Part shown: one piece after another, positions 42,142 through 49,998 of the stretch | Layout of the letters: every line of letters starts with the position of its first letter | Numbering within the stretch: the stretch's first letter is position 1 | Assembly: GCF_001440475.1 (NCBI RefSeq) | Contig: NZ_LLYB01000134.1 | Span: forward strand, 254,025 to 318,024 | DNA: 64,000 bases | Direction of reading: 5' to 3' | From: Bradyrhizobium lablabi | GTDB lineage: Bacteria > Pseudomonadota > Alphaproteobacteria > Rhizobiales > Xanthobacteraceae | Program-made: the position numbers and the translations under genes | The notes under the pieces: generated by a model | Told to the model about the DNA's origin: nothing | The model's input: the letters and a program-made list of their open reading frames with translations, nothing else | Databases searched by the model: none

Positions 42142-43220
42142 GTTGATCTCTTACCTAGCCAGGAATCCAGTTTCGGCCACAGCCGCTTGATGGCGTTGGC
42201 GCCGGCGACGACGCTGACGTGACCGCCCTTCAGCACCACCTCTTCCTTGTCCGATGAGCCGATCTTGACGATCAGATGCTTGGCGGCGTCATAGGGCACT
42301 ATGTGATCGTGCTCGGCGACCGCATGCAGGATCGGCACCTTGATGTTGGCAAGCTTCGCCTCGCGCCCGCCGACCGTCATGGTGTCGTTGTAGAGCTTGT
42401 TGTCCCACATCAGGTCCTTGGTGATGGCGCGAAAGTACTCGCCGGCCAGCGGCAAGGTATCAGTGCCCCAGCGATCCATCATCCGGTAGGCTTTGACGTA
42501 TTCGTCATTCCAGATGTTGTCCCAGAGCTGTACCTGGCTCGCGACGCGCGAGCCCGGCCGCAGCATCTCGAACGACTGCAGGATCAGTTCGGGCGGCATG
42601 TTGCCGGTGGTGTCGATCAGGCGGTCGACATCGAAATAGCGGCGGTCGGAGAAGTTCGAGAACAGCTTCATCTCGCGGAAGTCGATCGGCGTGGTGAAGC
42701 AGATCAGGTTCTTCATCGGCCCGTCGTGGAAGATCGAGCCGTACAGCAGCGACAGCACGCCGCCGAAGCAATAGCCGATGATGCTGACGTCCTTTTCGCC
42801 GGAATCCTGCTGCACGCGACGGATGCAGTCCGGAATGAAGTCGAGGACGTAGTCCTCCATCCGCAAGCTTTTCTCTTCCGGCTTCGGCGCGGTCCAGTCC
42901 AGCATGTAGACGTCGTAGCCGCGCTTCAACAGAAACTCGATGAAGCTCTGGCCGGGCACCATATCGAGGATGTAGCCGCGGTTGGTGGTGGCCATCACGA
43001 TCAGGATCGGCACGCGGTAGATTTCATCCGCGATCGGGCGGTAGTGGTAAAGGTTCATGGTGCCGCGGACGGCCAGGATGTCCTTTGGCGTCGAGCCGAG
43101 CGAGGGACCGGACGAGGAAAAATATTCGACGCCCTTGATGCTGCGCTGGATCGCGCGCTGCACCTCGGACTGGACCCGCTCTGAGATGGAAGCGAAATCG
43201 AGGCCGGTGGGAGCGTTCAT
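42138..43220 (-). CDS. class III-like poly(R)-hydroxyalkanoate synthase, PhaC subunit
   Basis: 360 residues, the short class III PhaC length, without the long N-terminal domain of the synthase at 16706. The nucleophile Cys151 is in IIGYCFGGVLS; Asp is in VAEHDHIVPYD and His in LKGGHVSVVAG. Its start overlaps the stop of a PhaE-like gene (ATGA), the order and coupling expected of a two-subunit synthase. It is a second, unlinked PHA-synthase-type protein in this window. Activity as a true polymerase rather than a hydrolase needs testing. Confidence 0.88.
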   Translation of the reverse strand: MNAPTGLDFASISERVQSEVQRAIQRSIKGVEYFSSSGPSLGSTPKDILAVRGTMNLYHYRPIADEIYRVPILIVMATTNRGYILDMVPGQSFIEFLLKRGYDVYMLDWTAPKPEEKSLRMEDYVLDFIPDCIRRVQQDSGEKDVSIIGYCFGGVLSLLYGSIFHDGPMKNLICFTTPIDFREMKLFSNFSDRRYFDVDRLIDTTGNMPPELILQSFEMLRPGSRVASQVQLWDNIWNDEYVKAYRMMDRWGTDTLPLAGEYFRAITKDLMWDNKLYNDTMTVGGREAKLANIKVPILHAVAEHDHIVPYDAAKHLIVKIGSSDKEEVVLKGGHVSVVAGANAIKRLWPKLDSWLGKRST

Positions 43221-43597
43221 TTTTGCTCTCCCTCCGATGGCGGACGCTTGGTGCGCGGCGGTCGCGGCGTGCCGGAGCCGCTCTCCGGAGCGAGCGAGTT
43301 ATGGTGCACCTGCTGCAGCAGCACCTTGATCTCGTTGAGCTGGCCTTCGATGGCCTGGATGCGCTCGGCCATGCCGACCATCTGCGCCCGGCTCGGCAGG
43401 TTCATCGCCAAGAGATATTTTTCCATCAGCTCGCCGAGCTGCTTCTGCGCGCCCGCCGTCGCGCCGCCGACCTGGTTCATCGCTCGCGAAAATTCAGGCG
43501 ACGCCATCGCCTGGTTGGCGAAGGAGTTGAACCCCTTCTCCATCTCCCCGATCATCGTCTGCCAGATCACGGCAGGATCGTTGCCTTTGTCGGCCAT
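43217..43597 (-). CDS. short PhaE-like subunit (class III PHA synthase partner)
   Basis: 126 residues from the ATG of MADKGNDPAV, with a GGAGAGGG site upstream; a longer upstream reading is not supported. The segment YLLAMNLPSRAQMVGMAERIQAIEGQLNEIKVLL is the characteristic PhaE C-terminal helix pattern. Typical PhaE proteins are about 320-360 residues, so this one is reduced to the last part plus a Pro/Arg-rich tail. It overlaps the PhaC-like gene by 4 bases. The call rests on that motif and the neighbour. Confidence 0.75.
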   Translation of the reverse strand: MADKGNDPAVIWQTMIGEMEKGFNSFANQAMASPEFSRAMNQVGGATAGAQKQLGELMEKYLLAMNLPSRAQMVGMAERIQAIEGQLNEIKVLLQQVHHNSLAPESGSGTPRPPRTKRPPSEGEQK

Positions 43598-43758
43598 AGG
43601 CGCCCTCTCCCTCACGGTTACGAGCGCTTGCCACGCTTCGCTTGTATTTGGCCCATACCACACCGTTGCGGCGGGCCGGTCAACCGCTGCCAAGCCTTCT
43701 GCGGTGCGGGAAACCGTGCCATAGTTACTCCGGTATCACTTGAGGGAAGACACACGCG
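43598..43758. promoter_or_regulatory. divergent promoter region phaE-like / alpha-beta hydrolase
   Basis: 161-base gap between divergent genes. It carries GTGCCATAGTTA at 43716-43727, identical to a 12-mer upstream of the phasin gene and in the same orientation relative to the minus-strand PHA genes (TAACTATGGCAC on that strand). Confidence 0.45.
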
Positions 43759-44673
43759 ATGCTTGCCCATCAGCCGCCACAGATCGCCCACGCCAACGGC
43801 ATCGACATCTGCTACGAGATCTTCGGCGATCCGGCCGCGGAACCCCTGTTCTTGATCATGGGCCTCGGCGCCCAGATGATCCATTGGGATGACGATTTCT
43901 GCCGCCAGCTCGCCGCGCGCGGCTTTCGCGTCATCCGCTTCGACAATCGCGACATCGGCAAGTCCTCCCACCTCACCGGCGGCAAGCGGCTGACGCCGTT
44001 CGAACTCCTGAAGCAGCGCTTCCTGAAGATCCCGGTGGCCTCGACCTACAGACTGATCGACATGGCCAAGGACACGGTCGGCCTGATGGACGCGCTCGGC
44101 ATCCAGTCGGCGCATCTGGTCGGCGCATCGATGGGCGGCATGATCGCCCAGGAGGTTGCGCTCTCGTTCCCGCAGCGGGTGCGCTCGCTGACCTCGATCA
44201 TGTCGACGACAGGCAATCCCAAAATTCCGCCGCCAACGCGCGAGGCTGCCGCCGTGCTGATGGCGCCGCCGCCGGCAACGAAGGAAGAGTATTTCGAGCG
44301 CTTCGCCAAGACCTGGAAAGTGCTGCGCGTCGGCTCCTTCCCCGAAGACGAGGCGCTCGATCCGGCGCGCGCCGCACGCACCTATGAGCGCGGCCTCAAT
44401 CCGGCCGGTGTCGGGCGGCAGTTGCGGGCGGTGCTGGCCTCCGGCAGCCGCAAGGAACGGCTGGCCCAGGTGAAGACGCCAACGCTGGTCATTCACGGCA
44501 CCGTCGATCCGCTGGTGCGGCCCGAAGGCGGCAAGGACACCGCGGCATCGATATCAGGTGCAAAGCTTCTGATGATCGAAGGCATGGGCCACGCGCTGCC
44601 GATCCCGATGTGGCCGCAGATCATCGACGCGATCGCCAAGCACGCGCATGGGGCCGCGGCGAAGGCGGCGTAA
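43759..44673 (+). CDS. alpha/beta hydrolase
   Basis: 304 residues. Nucleophile Ser in VGASMGGMIAQE, His-Gly-type oxyanion region around LIMGLGAQMIHWDDDF, Asp in HGTVDPLVRPEG and His in GMGHALPIP. No signal peptide. It has the 3-oxoadipate enol-lactonase/esterase-type fold. It is divergent from the phaE-phaC-GNAT unit and shares its 161-base promoter region. It could be a PHA-oligomer or ester hydrolase, but the sequence does not say. A GAGGGAAG ribosome site precedes the start. Confidence 0.85.
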   Translation: MLAHQPPQIAHANGIDICYEIFGDPAAEPLFLIMGLGAQMIHWDDDFCRQLAARGFRVIRFDNRDIGKSSHLTGGKRLTPFELLKQRFLKIPVASTYRLIDMAKDTVGLMDALGIQSAHLVGASMGGMIAQEVALSFPQRVRSLTSIMSTTGNPKIPPPTREAAAVLMAPPPATKEEYFERFAKTWKVLRVGSFPEDEALDPARAARTYERGLNPAGVGRQLRAVLASGSRKERLAQVKTPTLVIHGTVDPLVRPEGGKDTAASISGAKLLMIEGMGHALPIPMWPQIIDAIAKHAHGAAAKAA

Positions 44674-44685
44674 GCCACTACGGCC

Positions 44686-44778
44686 GTAGGGTGGGCAAAG
44701 GCGCACTTGCGCCGTGCCCACCATGCATCCGAACAATCGGGTGGAAATGGTGGGCACGCTGCGCTTTGCCCACCCTAC
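44686..44778. repeat. palindromic intergenic repeat family C
   Basis: Outer arms GTAGGGTGGGCAAAG and CTTTGCCCACCCTAC, with a second inner pair around GTGCCCACCAT and ATGGTGGGCAC. It lies between two convergent genes. One copy in the window. Confidence 0.9.
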
Positions 44779-44783
44779 ACTTT

Positions 44784-45458
44784 CTAAATTTTCGTCGCGA
44801 TCCAGATGACGTGGCGCACGCCGCGGCCTTTGCCGGTGGCGCGGATGTTGACTTCGTTAACGTCGAAACGCGCGCCACGAAGGCGCTTTGCGAATGCCGG
44901 GTTGGGGCCGGAAGACCAGACCGCCAGCACGCCGCCCGGACGCAGCGCTGTGCGTGTCGCGTTCAGCCCGGCTGAATCGTAGAGCGCATCATTTGCTTTT
45001 CGGGTGAGCCCTTCGGGACCGTTATCGACATCGAGCAGAATGGCGTCGAAGGCGCCGCGATGCGACCGGATGATCTCGGCAACATCGCCTTCGCGGATGT
45101 TCACGCGAGGATCGGCGAGACTGTCACCGAAGATCTCGGCCATCGGGCCGCGCGCCCAGGCAACGACGGCCGGAACAAGCTCGGCCTGCACGATCCGCGC
45201 CTTGCTTCCGAACGCGGCAAGCGCGGCACGCAGCGTAAAGCCCATGCCCAATCCGCCGATGAGCACACGCGGGCTGGCGACCTTCCCGATCTGTTTTGCC
45301 GCAAGCGTGGCGAGCGCCTCCTCGGAGCCCGACAGGCGGCTGTTCATCAGCTCGTTGCTGCCGAGCTTGATGGAGAACTCCTTGCCGCGGCGCATCAGGC
45401 GGAGTTCGTCGTTAGTGCCGGGAATGCGGGCGGTGTCGATTTTTTCCCAGGGAATCAT
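44784..45458 (-). CDS. spermidine synthase-like SAM-fold protein
   Basis: 224 residues from the ATG of MIPWEKIDTARI. It has a Rossmann-like methyltransferase fold: VLIGGLGMGFTLRAAL as the SAM/decarboxy-SAM glycine loop, ARIVQAELVPAVVAWAR with the acidic ribose binder, and DAILLDVDNGPEGLTR. The pattern resembles spermidine synthase domains, but it is shorter and lacks the N-terminal beta-barrel. A paralogue-type hypothetical function is likely. The gene is alone on its strand, followed by repeat C. Confidence 0.75.
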   Translation of the reverse strand: MIPWEKIDTARIPGTNDELRLMRRGKEFSIKLGSNELMNSRLSGSEEALATLAAKQIGKVASPRVLIGGLGMGFTLRAALAAFGSKARIVQAELVPAVVAWARGPMAEIFGDSLADPRVNIREGDVAEIIRSHRGAFDAILLDVDNGPEGLTRKANDALYDSAGLNATRTALRPGGVLAVWSSGPNPAFAKRLRGARFDVNEVNIRATGKGRGVRHVIWIATKI

Positions 45459-45500
45459 GCGGGGCGTCTTAGCATGATCGAGTGACGTTGCGCGAAACAC

Positions 45501-45612
45501 GCTGTCGTCGCCCGGCTTGACCGGGCGATCCAGTATTCCAGAGGCCTTGGTGTTACGCGCCGTCTCACTATCGCCGCGGCGTACTGGTCCCCCGCTTTCG
45601 CGGAGGACGACA
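45501..45612. repeat. palindromic intergenic repeat family D
   Basis: Begins GCTGTCGTCGCCCGGCTTGA and ends CGCGGAGGACGACAG; the arms are partly complementary and the middle has the CCAGTATTCCAGAG / GTACTGG motif frequent in Bradyrhizobium intergenic regions. It lies between the SAM-fold gene and the P450 stop. Confidence 0.75.
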
Positions 45613-45624
45613 GTGGAGCAAGAT

Positions 45625-48600
45625 CTATCCGCCCGCCCAGACGTCCAGCACGTAACGGTTCTTCGTGCCGAGATCGTCGATCCAGCGCGAACCCGCATCG
45701 GCATCCGCGCCCGACTTTTCGCGATAGATCGCAACCAGCGCGGCCTTGACGTCCGGCTCCATCTTGCCGCCGTCGCCACAGACATAGACGATCGCGCCCT
45801 GCTCGATCAGGTTCCAGATGCGGTCCTTCTGCGCCGCGACCTGATGCTGCACATAGGTCTTCGGTCCGTCGGCGCGAGAGAAGGCGGTGTGCAGCTCGGT
45901 GATGCCGTCGGAGGCGAAGGTCTTCAAATCATCCGCATAGAGAAAATCCTGTTCGGGATGGCGGCAGCCGAAGAACAGCATCGCGGGACCGAGTTCTGCA
46001 CCCTGCGCCTTGCGATGCGCGCGCTCCTGCAGGAAGCCGCGGAACGGCGCCAGTCCCGTGCCGGGCCCGATCATGATCACAGGGACCGAAGGATCGTCCG
46101 GCAGACGGAAGCCGGCCTTGGTCTCGCGCACGGTAGCATGAACGGTGTCGCCGACGCGGCGGCCGGAAAGATAGTTGGAGCAGACGCCCTTGTAGACGCC
46201 GCGTCCCGAACTTGCCGGCGCTTCCACCACGCCGACGGTGACGCTGCAGCGCGCCGGGTCGGTCGAAGGCGACGACGAAATCGAATAATAGCGCGGCGCC
46301 AGCAGCGACAGCATTTCGAGATAGCAGTGGAACGGCAGTTCGCAGGCCGGATGCTCCTCCAGCAGGTCGAACACTGATTTGCGCCGGGTCAGGACATCGG
46401 CGCGGTAACGCTCGGTCGACGCATCGTCGTCGCCGACATAAGCCAGCAGCTTCGGCTTGGTGACGGGGCAGCGCGTGTGCTCCGACATGATCTGGATCTG
46501 CTTGCGGGTCGCGATCTGCTGCAGCTCCACGAATTCGGTCAGCAATCGCCCGACCGACACGACATCGCCGACCGGCAGTTGCGCGCGGCGGCCCTCCGCG
46601 ACCTGCAGCCGGATCTGATCGCCGGGCAGGAAACCGAAACGGCGCGCCACCGAATCCACCAGCGCCGGATCGTTGCGCGGCACCACGCTGAGATGGTCGC
46701 CGACGCGGTAGGTGATGCCGGGCGGCAATTCCACCTCGATATGCCGGGTCGAGCGGTCGGAAGGATTGGCGCCGGCCTTGTTCTGCAGCTCGGAATTGAC
46801 CAGCACCTTCATCGGCGCGACGCCGCCCTGGGTGACGATGGTGTTGACCGCGGACGGCGCTACCGGCTCGATCGAATACAGCGGCGCGTCGTCGGCGCTG
46901 CGGGCGAAACTGGAATCGACGCCCAGCTCCTTCATCGCCGCGGGGGCAGCGGCTGCGAACCATTTTTCGAACTGGCCGTCGAGATCGCTGCGGGCGTCGC
47001 CCTCGCCGCGGCCATAGAGGCTGCGCGCGCCATGCGCCGCCAACTGCTCGTCGATGATGCGCGGCACGGATTGATAGGTCGCGGCCCAGTCGCTGTTGCC
47101 GCAGCCGAACACGGCATAGCGCACCTTGGCGAACGCATCCTTCGGCAGGCCGCTGTCCAGCCATTTGACGAACTGCGTGGCGTTATCGGGGGCTGCGCCG
47201 TTGTAGGAAGCGCAGAAGACCATCAGCGCGCCCTCTTCCGGCAGCTTGCCGATGTAATCGTCGAGCGCGCCGAGCCTGGTCGAGAAGCCGTTGACCTCGG
47301 CAAGGTCTGCCACCCGCGTCGCAAGTTCTTCTGCCGTGCCGAGGTTGGAGCCGTAGAGCACCAGTAGCGGCGTGTTATGTCCAGGACGGGTTCGGGCCTG
47401 CGGCGCCGCCGCGCCCGAAGTGGCAGCCGCGACCGCAGTGCGGCCGGCAAAGGCGCCGCGGTCCTTGTCAGCGCGCGGACGCACCTTGATCTTGAAACCG
47501 TCAGGCTTGACCGTCAGCGTTTCCTTCAGGTGCATCTGGTAGCGGTGATGGTCGATCAGCTTGAAGCGCTGCAGGATCATGCCGATCGCCAGCGCCGCCT
47601 CGTGCATCGCAAAGCCGCGGCCGATACAGGCGCGCTGGCCGTTGCCGAACGGTTTCCAGGCATTGATCGGGCGTTTTGCTTCCGCCTCGCGGCTGAAATT
47701 CTCGGGGTCGAACACGTCGGGGTTCGGCCCCCAGACGCTGGGGTCGCGGTGCAGCGCCATCACCAGCACGGTGATGAACGTGTTTTTCTTGAGCTTGTAC
47801 TTGCCGCCGCCGAGGGTCTCGTCCTGCAGCGGCGTGATGCCGTAAGCGGGCGCCGGCGGCCACATCCGCAGCGCTTCCTTCAACACCTGCGTGATGTAGG
47901 TGAGCTGGGTGACCTGCTGATAGGTCGGCTTCGCGTTGATATCGGGACCGAGCACCCGGTCGACTTCCTCATAGGCCTTCTTGAGGATTTCCGGATGCTT
48001 GAGCAGCGCATAGATCGTGCACGACAGAAGCCCGCTGGTGGTCTCATGGCCCGCGATCAGGAAGGTGTTGATCTGGTAGCGGATGTTGACGTCGTCGAGC
48101 TGCTCGCCGGTGGTGCGGTCGACGCCGGTCATCATGGCGCCGAGCATGTCCTTCTTGCCTTCGGCCGCTTCCGCATTGCTGCGGCGCTCGGCGATGATCT
48201 CGTCGACCATCTTGTTCATGAAGAGGACGTCCTGGGCCAGCGTCTTGCGCCGCTTCTGCATCCAGAGATTTTCCAGCGGCAGGCCTCGGGTCATCATGAT
48301 GGTCTCGAGCGAGCGCACTAGCGATTCCACGAACGGGTGATAGTCGCGGCGGTAGAACGAGTTGAAGCGGTAGTCGAAGCCGCACAGCCCGATGGTGTCG
48401 AGCGTCAGCGCCGTCATGTCCTGCACGACGTCGATTTCGTCGTCGGGGTTGAGCCGCTCCCATTTCTTGACGAGCTGCTCGGCGATATCGACCATGCTCG
48501 GGTGATAGGACTGCATCGCGCGGTTGCCGAACGGCTGCAGCAGGATGTTGTGCGCCTTGCTCCAGTTCGGCTCGGTGGTATCTGCGGTGAACAGCCCGTC

Positions 48601-48864
48601 GCCGCCGACGGCGCGGACACGGCGCAGCGAGCCGCGCACGGTCTTGTCGAAGCGCTTCTCGTCGGAGAGCTCGTCGATCAGATCATGGCCGGAGGCGATG
48701 ACGATCGGCGCGCCCATCATGTCGAGCCAGAAGATCGGCCCGAGCTCCTTGGAAAGCTTGACGAGGTGCTGCACCGGCGCGTTGGGATCCAGCGACAGCA
48801 TGTTGCCGACGACAGGTTTTTTCGGCGGATGCGGGATCGGGTTCAGTTTGTTGACGGACGCCAT
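45625..48864 (-). CDS. self-sufficient cytochrome P450 - NADPH-P450 reductase fusion (CYP102 type)
   Basis: 1079 residues in one chain, as in P450 BM3. The P450 domain (about 1-470) has AGHETTSG at 271-278 with the oxygen-activating Thr, KEALRMWP, and the heme-thiolate Cys413 in FGNGQRACIG. Flavodoxin-like FMN domain from about 498 (LVLYGSNLGTAEEL), then the FAD/NADPH domain with RYYSISSS and GPGTGLAPFRGFLQE, and the C-terminal DVWAGG. BM3's carboxylate-anchoring Arg47 and Tyr51 align to Ala52 and Ile56 here, whereas the Phe87 position (Phe92) is kept. Start ATG of MASVNKLNPI after a CAGGAG site. It probably hydroxylates fatty acids or related lipids. Confidence 0.93.
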   Translation of the reverse strand: MASVNKLNPIPHPPKKPVVGNMLSLDPNAPVQHLVKLSKELGPIFWLDMMGAPIVIASGHDLIDELSDEKRFDKTVRGSLRRVRAVGGDGLFTADTTEPNWSKAHNILLQPFGNRAMQSYHPSMVDIAEQLVKKWERLNPDDEIDVVQDMTALTLDTIGLCGFDYRFNSFYRRDYHPFVESLVRSLETIMMTRGLPLENLWMQKRRKTLAQDVLFMNKMVDEIIAERRSNAEAAEGKKDMLGAMMTGVDRTTGEQLDDVNIRYQINTFLIAGHETTSGLLSCTIYALLKHPEILKKAYEEVDRVLGPDINAKPTYQQVTQLTYITQVLKEALRMWPPAPAYGITPLQDETLGGGKYKLKKNTFITVLVMALHRDPSVWGPNPDVFDPENFSREAEAKRPINAWKPFGNGQRACIGRGFAMHEAALAIGMILQRFKLIDHHRYQMHLKETLTVKPDGFKIKVRPRADKDRGAFAGRTAVAAATSGAAAPQARTRPGHNTPLLVLYGSNLGTAEELATRVADLAEVNGFSTRLGALDDYIGKLPEEGALMVFCASYNGAAPDNATQFVKWLDSGLPKDAFAKVRYAVFGCGNSDWAATYQSVPRIIDEQLAAHGARSLYGRGEGDARSDLDGQFEKWFAAAAPAAMKELGVDSSFARSADDAPLYSIEPVAPSAVNTIVTQGGVAPMKVLVNSELQNKAGANPSDRSTRHIEVELPPGITYRVGDHLSVVPRNDPALVDSVARRFGFLPGDQIRLQVAEGRRAQLPVGDVVSVGRLLTEFVELQQIATRKQIQIMSEHTRCPVTKPKLLAYVGDDDASTERYRADVLTRRKSVFDLLEEHPACELPFHCYLEMLSLLAPRYYSISSSPSTDPARCSVTVGVVEAPASSGRGVYKGVCSNYLSGRRVGDTVHATVRETKAGFRLPDDPSVPVIMIGPGTGLAPFRGFLQERAHRKAQGAELGPAMLFFGCRHPEQDFLYADDLKTFASDGITELHTAFSRADGPKTYVQHQVAAQKDRIWNLIEQGAIVYVCGDGGKMEPDVKAALVAIYREKSGADADAGSRWIDDLGTKNRYVLDVWAGG

Positions 48865-48892
48865 TGTCGAAGTTTCTCCTGCCTGCCTCAAC

Positions 48893-48977
48893 CGTCATTG
48901 CGAGGAGCGCAGCGACGAAGCAATCCATTCTTTCTTTTCGCCGAGCGATGGATTGCTTCGCTTCGCTCGCAATGACG
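48893..48977. repeat. palindromic intergenic repeat family A, copy 6
   Basis: CGTCATTGCGAGGAGCGCAGC with inner arms GAAGCAATCCATTC and GATGGATTGCTTCG. It lies between the epoxide hydrolase and the P450 gene, both on the minus strand. Confidence 0.9.
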
Positions 48978-48993
48978 GCTTGGTATGCGGGTC

Positions 48994-49989
48994 CTACCCA
49001 AATCTTTTTCTACGCCATTCGATCAGCTTGGCGCTGACCTCGTCCGGCTTTTCCTGCTGCGTCCAATGGCCGCTGTCGCGCACGAGATACTTCTCGAGAT
49101 CGGGCACCAGCTTCTCCATGCCTTCGGTCGCCGAGGGCGGCAGCACCCCGTCGTTCTCAGCCATGATCATTAGCGAGGGCACGCGCACCGTATGGTCGAG
49201 CCCTTCCGAGCGCTGCCAGTTGCGCGAAAAATTGCGATACCAGTTGATGCCGCCGGTGAAGCCGGTTCTGGTGAAGGTGTCGACGAACACTTTTTTCTCT
49301 TCCGCCGACAGGATCGGCGTGCGCGGATCGTGCTTGGCATCGTAATTCGCGATCATCTGCGGAAACGCCAGATTGAGCCGCGCCGATGCGCCGACGCCGG
49401 CAATCGGCTGCTCCTCCGGCGTACCGGGGGGCCGCGCCACCGGCTTGCGCATGAACGCGTCAAAGGTCTGCTCGACCCGGCTGCCGAATATCCTGTCCGG
49501 CTCACGGGCAGGATCCTGAAACTGCACGATATACATGCTGTCGCCGAAACGCTTTCGAAACAGCTCGATTGGGTCGGCCGGCGCGCGATCCCAGTGCGGC
49601 GTGTTGACGCCGACCACGCCGGCGACGCGATCGAGGTGGCGCAGCGGCATCTGCCAGACGATGAAGCCGCCCCAGTCGTGGCCGACGAAGATCGCCTTGT
49701 CGATCTTGAGATGATCGAGCAGACCGACGAGGTCGCCGGTCAGGTGCTCCATGTCGTAGTCTTCGACCGGCTCGGGACGGTCGGTCGCGCCATAACCACG
49801 CTGGTCCGGCGCAATCACCCGGATGCCGGCCTCGCTCAGCGCCTTGATCTGGTGACGCCAGGAGAAAGCGATTTCCGGCCAGCCGTGGCAGAGGACGACC
49901 GGCGGCTTGTCGGATTGGGGCCCTGCCTCATAGAAGCCCATGCGAATGCCGTTCACCTGGGCGAACTGCAGCGGCGGCATTTCAATCAT
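48994..49989 (-). CDS. epoxide hydrolase-like alpha/beta hydrolase
   Basis: 331 residues. The oxyanion motif LCHGWPE, the nucleophile region VGHDWGGFIVW (Asp, as in epoxide hydrolases), a cap domain with two tyrosines including NWYRNF, and the final His in RDSGHWTQQEKPDEV are all typical of soluble epoxide hydrolases. No signal peptide. It lies upstream of the P450 on the same strand, so it could convert epoxides made by that enzyme, but the repeat between them makes co-transcription uncertain. It follows the wax synthase gene by 9 bases. Confidence 0.87.
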   Translation of the reverse strand: MIEMPPLQFAQVNGIRMGFYEAGPQSDKPPVVLCHGWPEIAFSWRHQIKALSEAGIRVIAPDQRGYGATDRPEPVEDYDMEHLTGDLVGLLDHLKIDKAIFVGHDWGGFIVWQMPLRHLDRVAGVVGVNTPHWDRAPADPIELFRKRFGDSMYIVQFQDPAREPDRIFGSRVEQTFDAFMRKPVARPPGTPEEQPIAGVGASARLNLAFPQMIANYDAKHDPRTPILSAEEKKVFVDTFTRTGFTGGINWYRNFSRNWQRSEGLDHTVRVPSLMIMAENDGVLPPSATEGMEKLVPDLEKYLVRDSGHWTQQEKPDEVSAKLIEWRRKRFG

Positions 49990-49998
49990 GTCAACTTC

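Noticed and set aside
46477..48321. Several plus-strand frames of about 300 codons across the P450
   Set aside because: They are antisense frames in a GC-rich gene and have no domain features.
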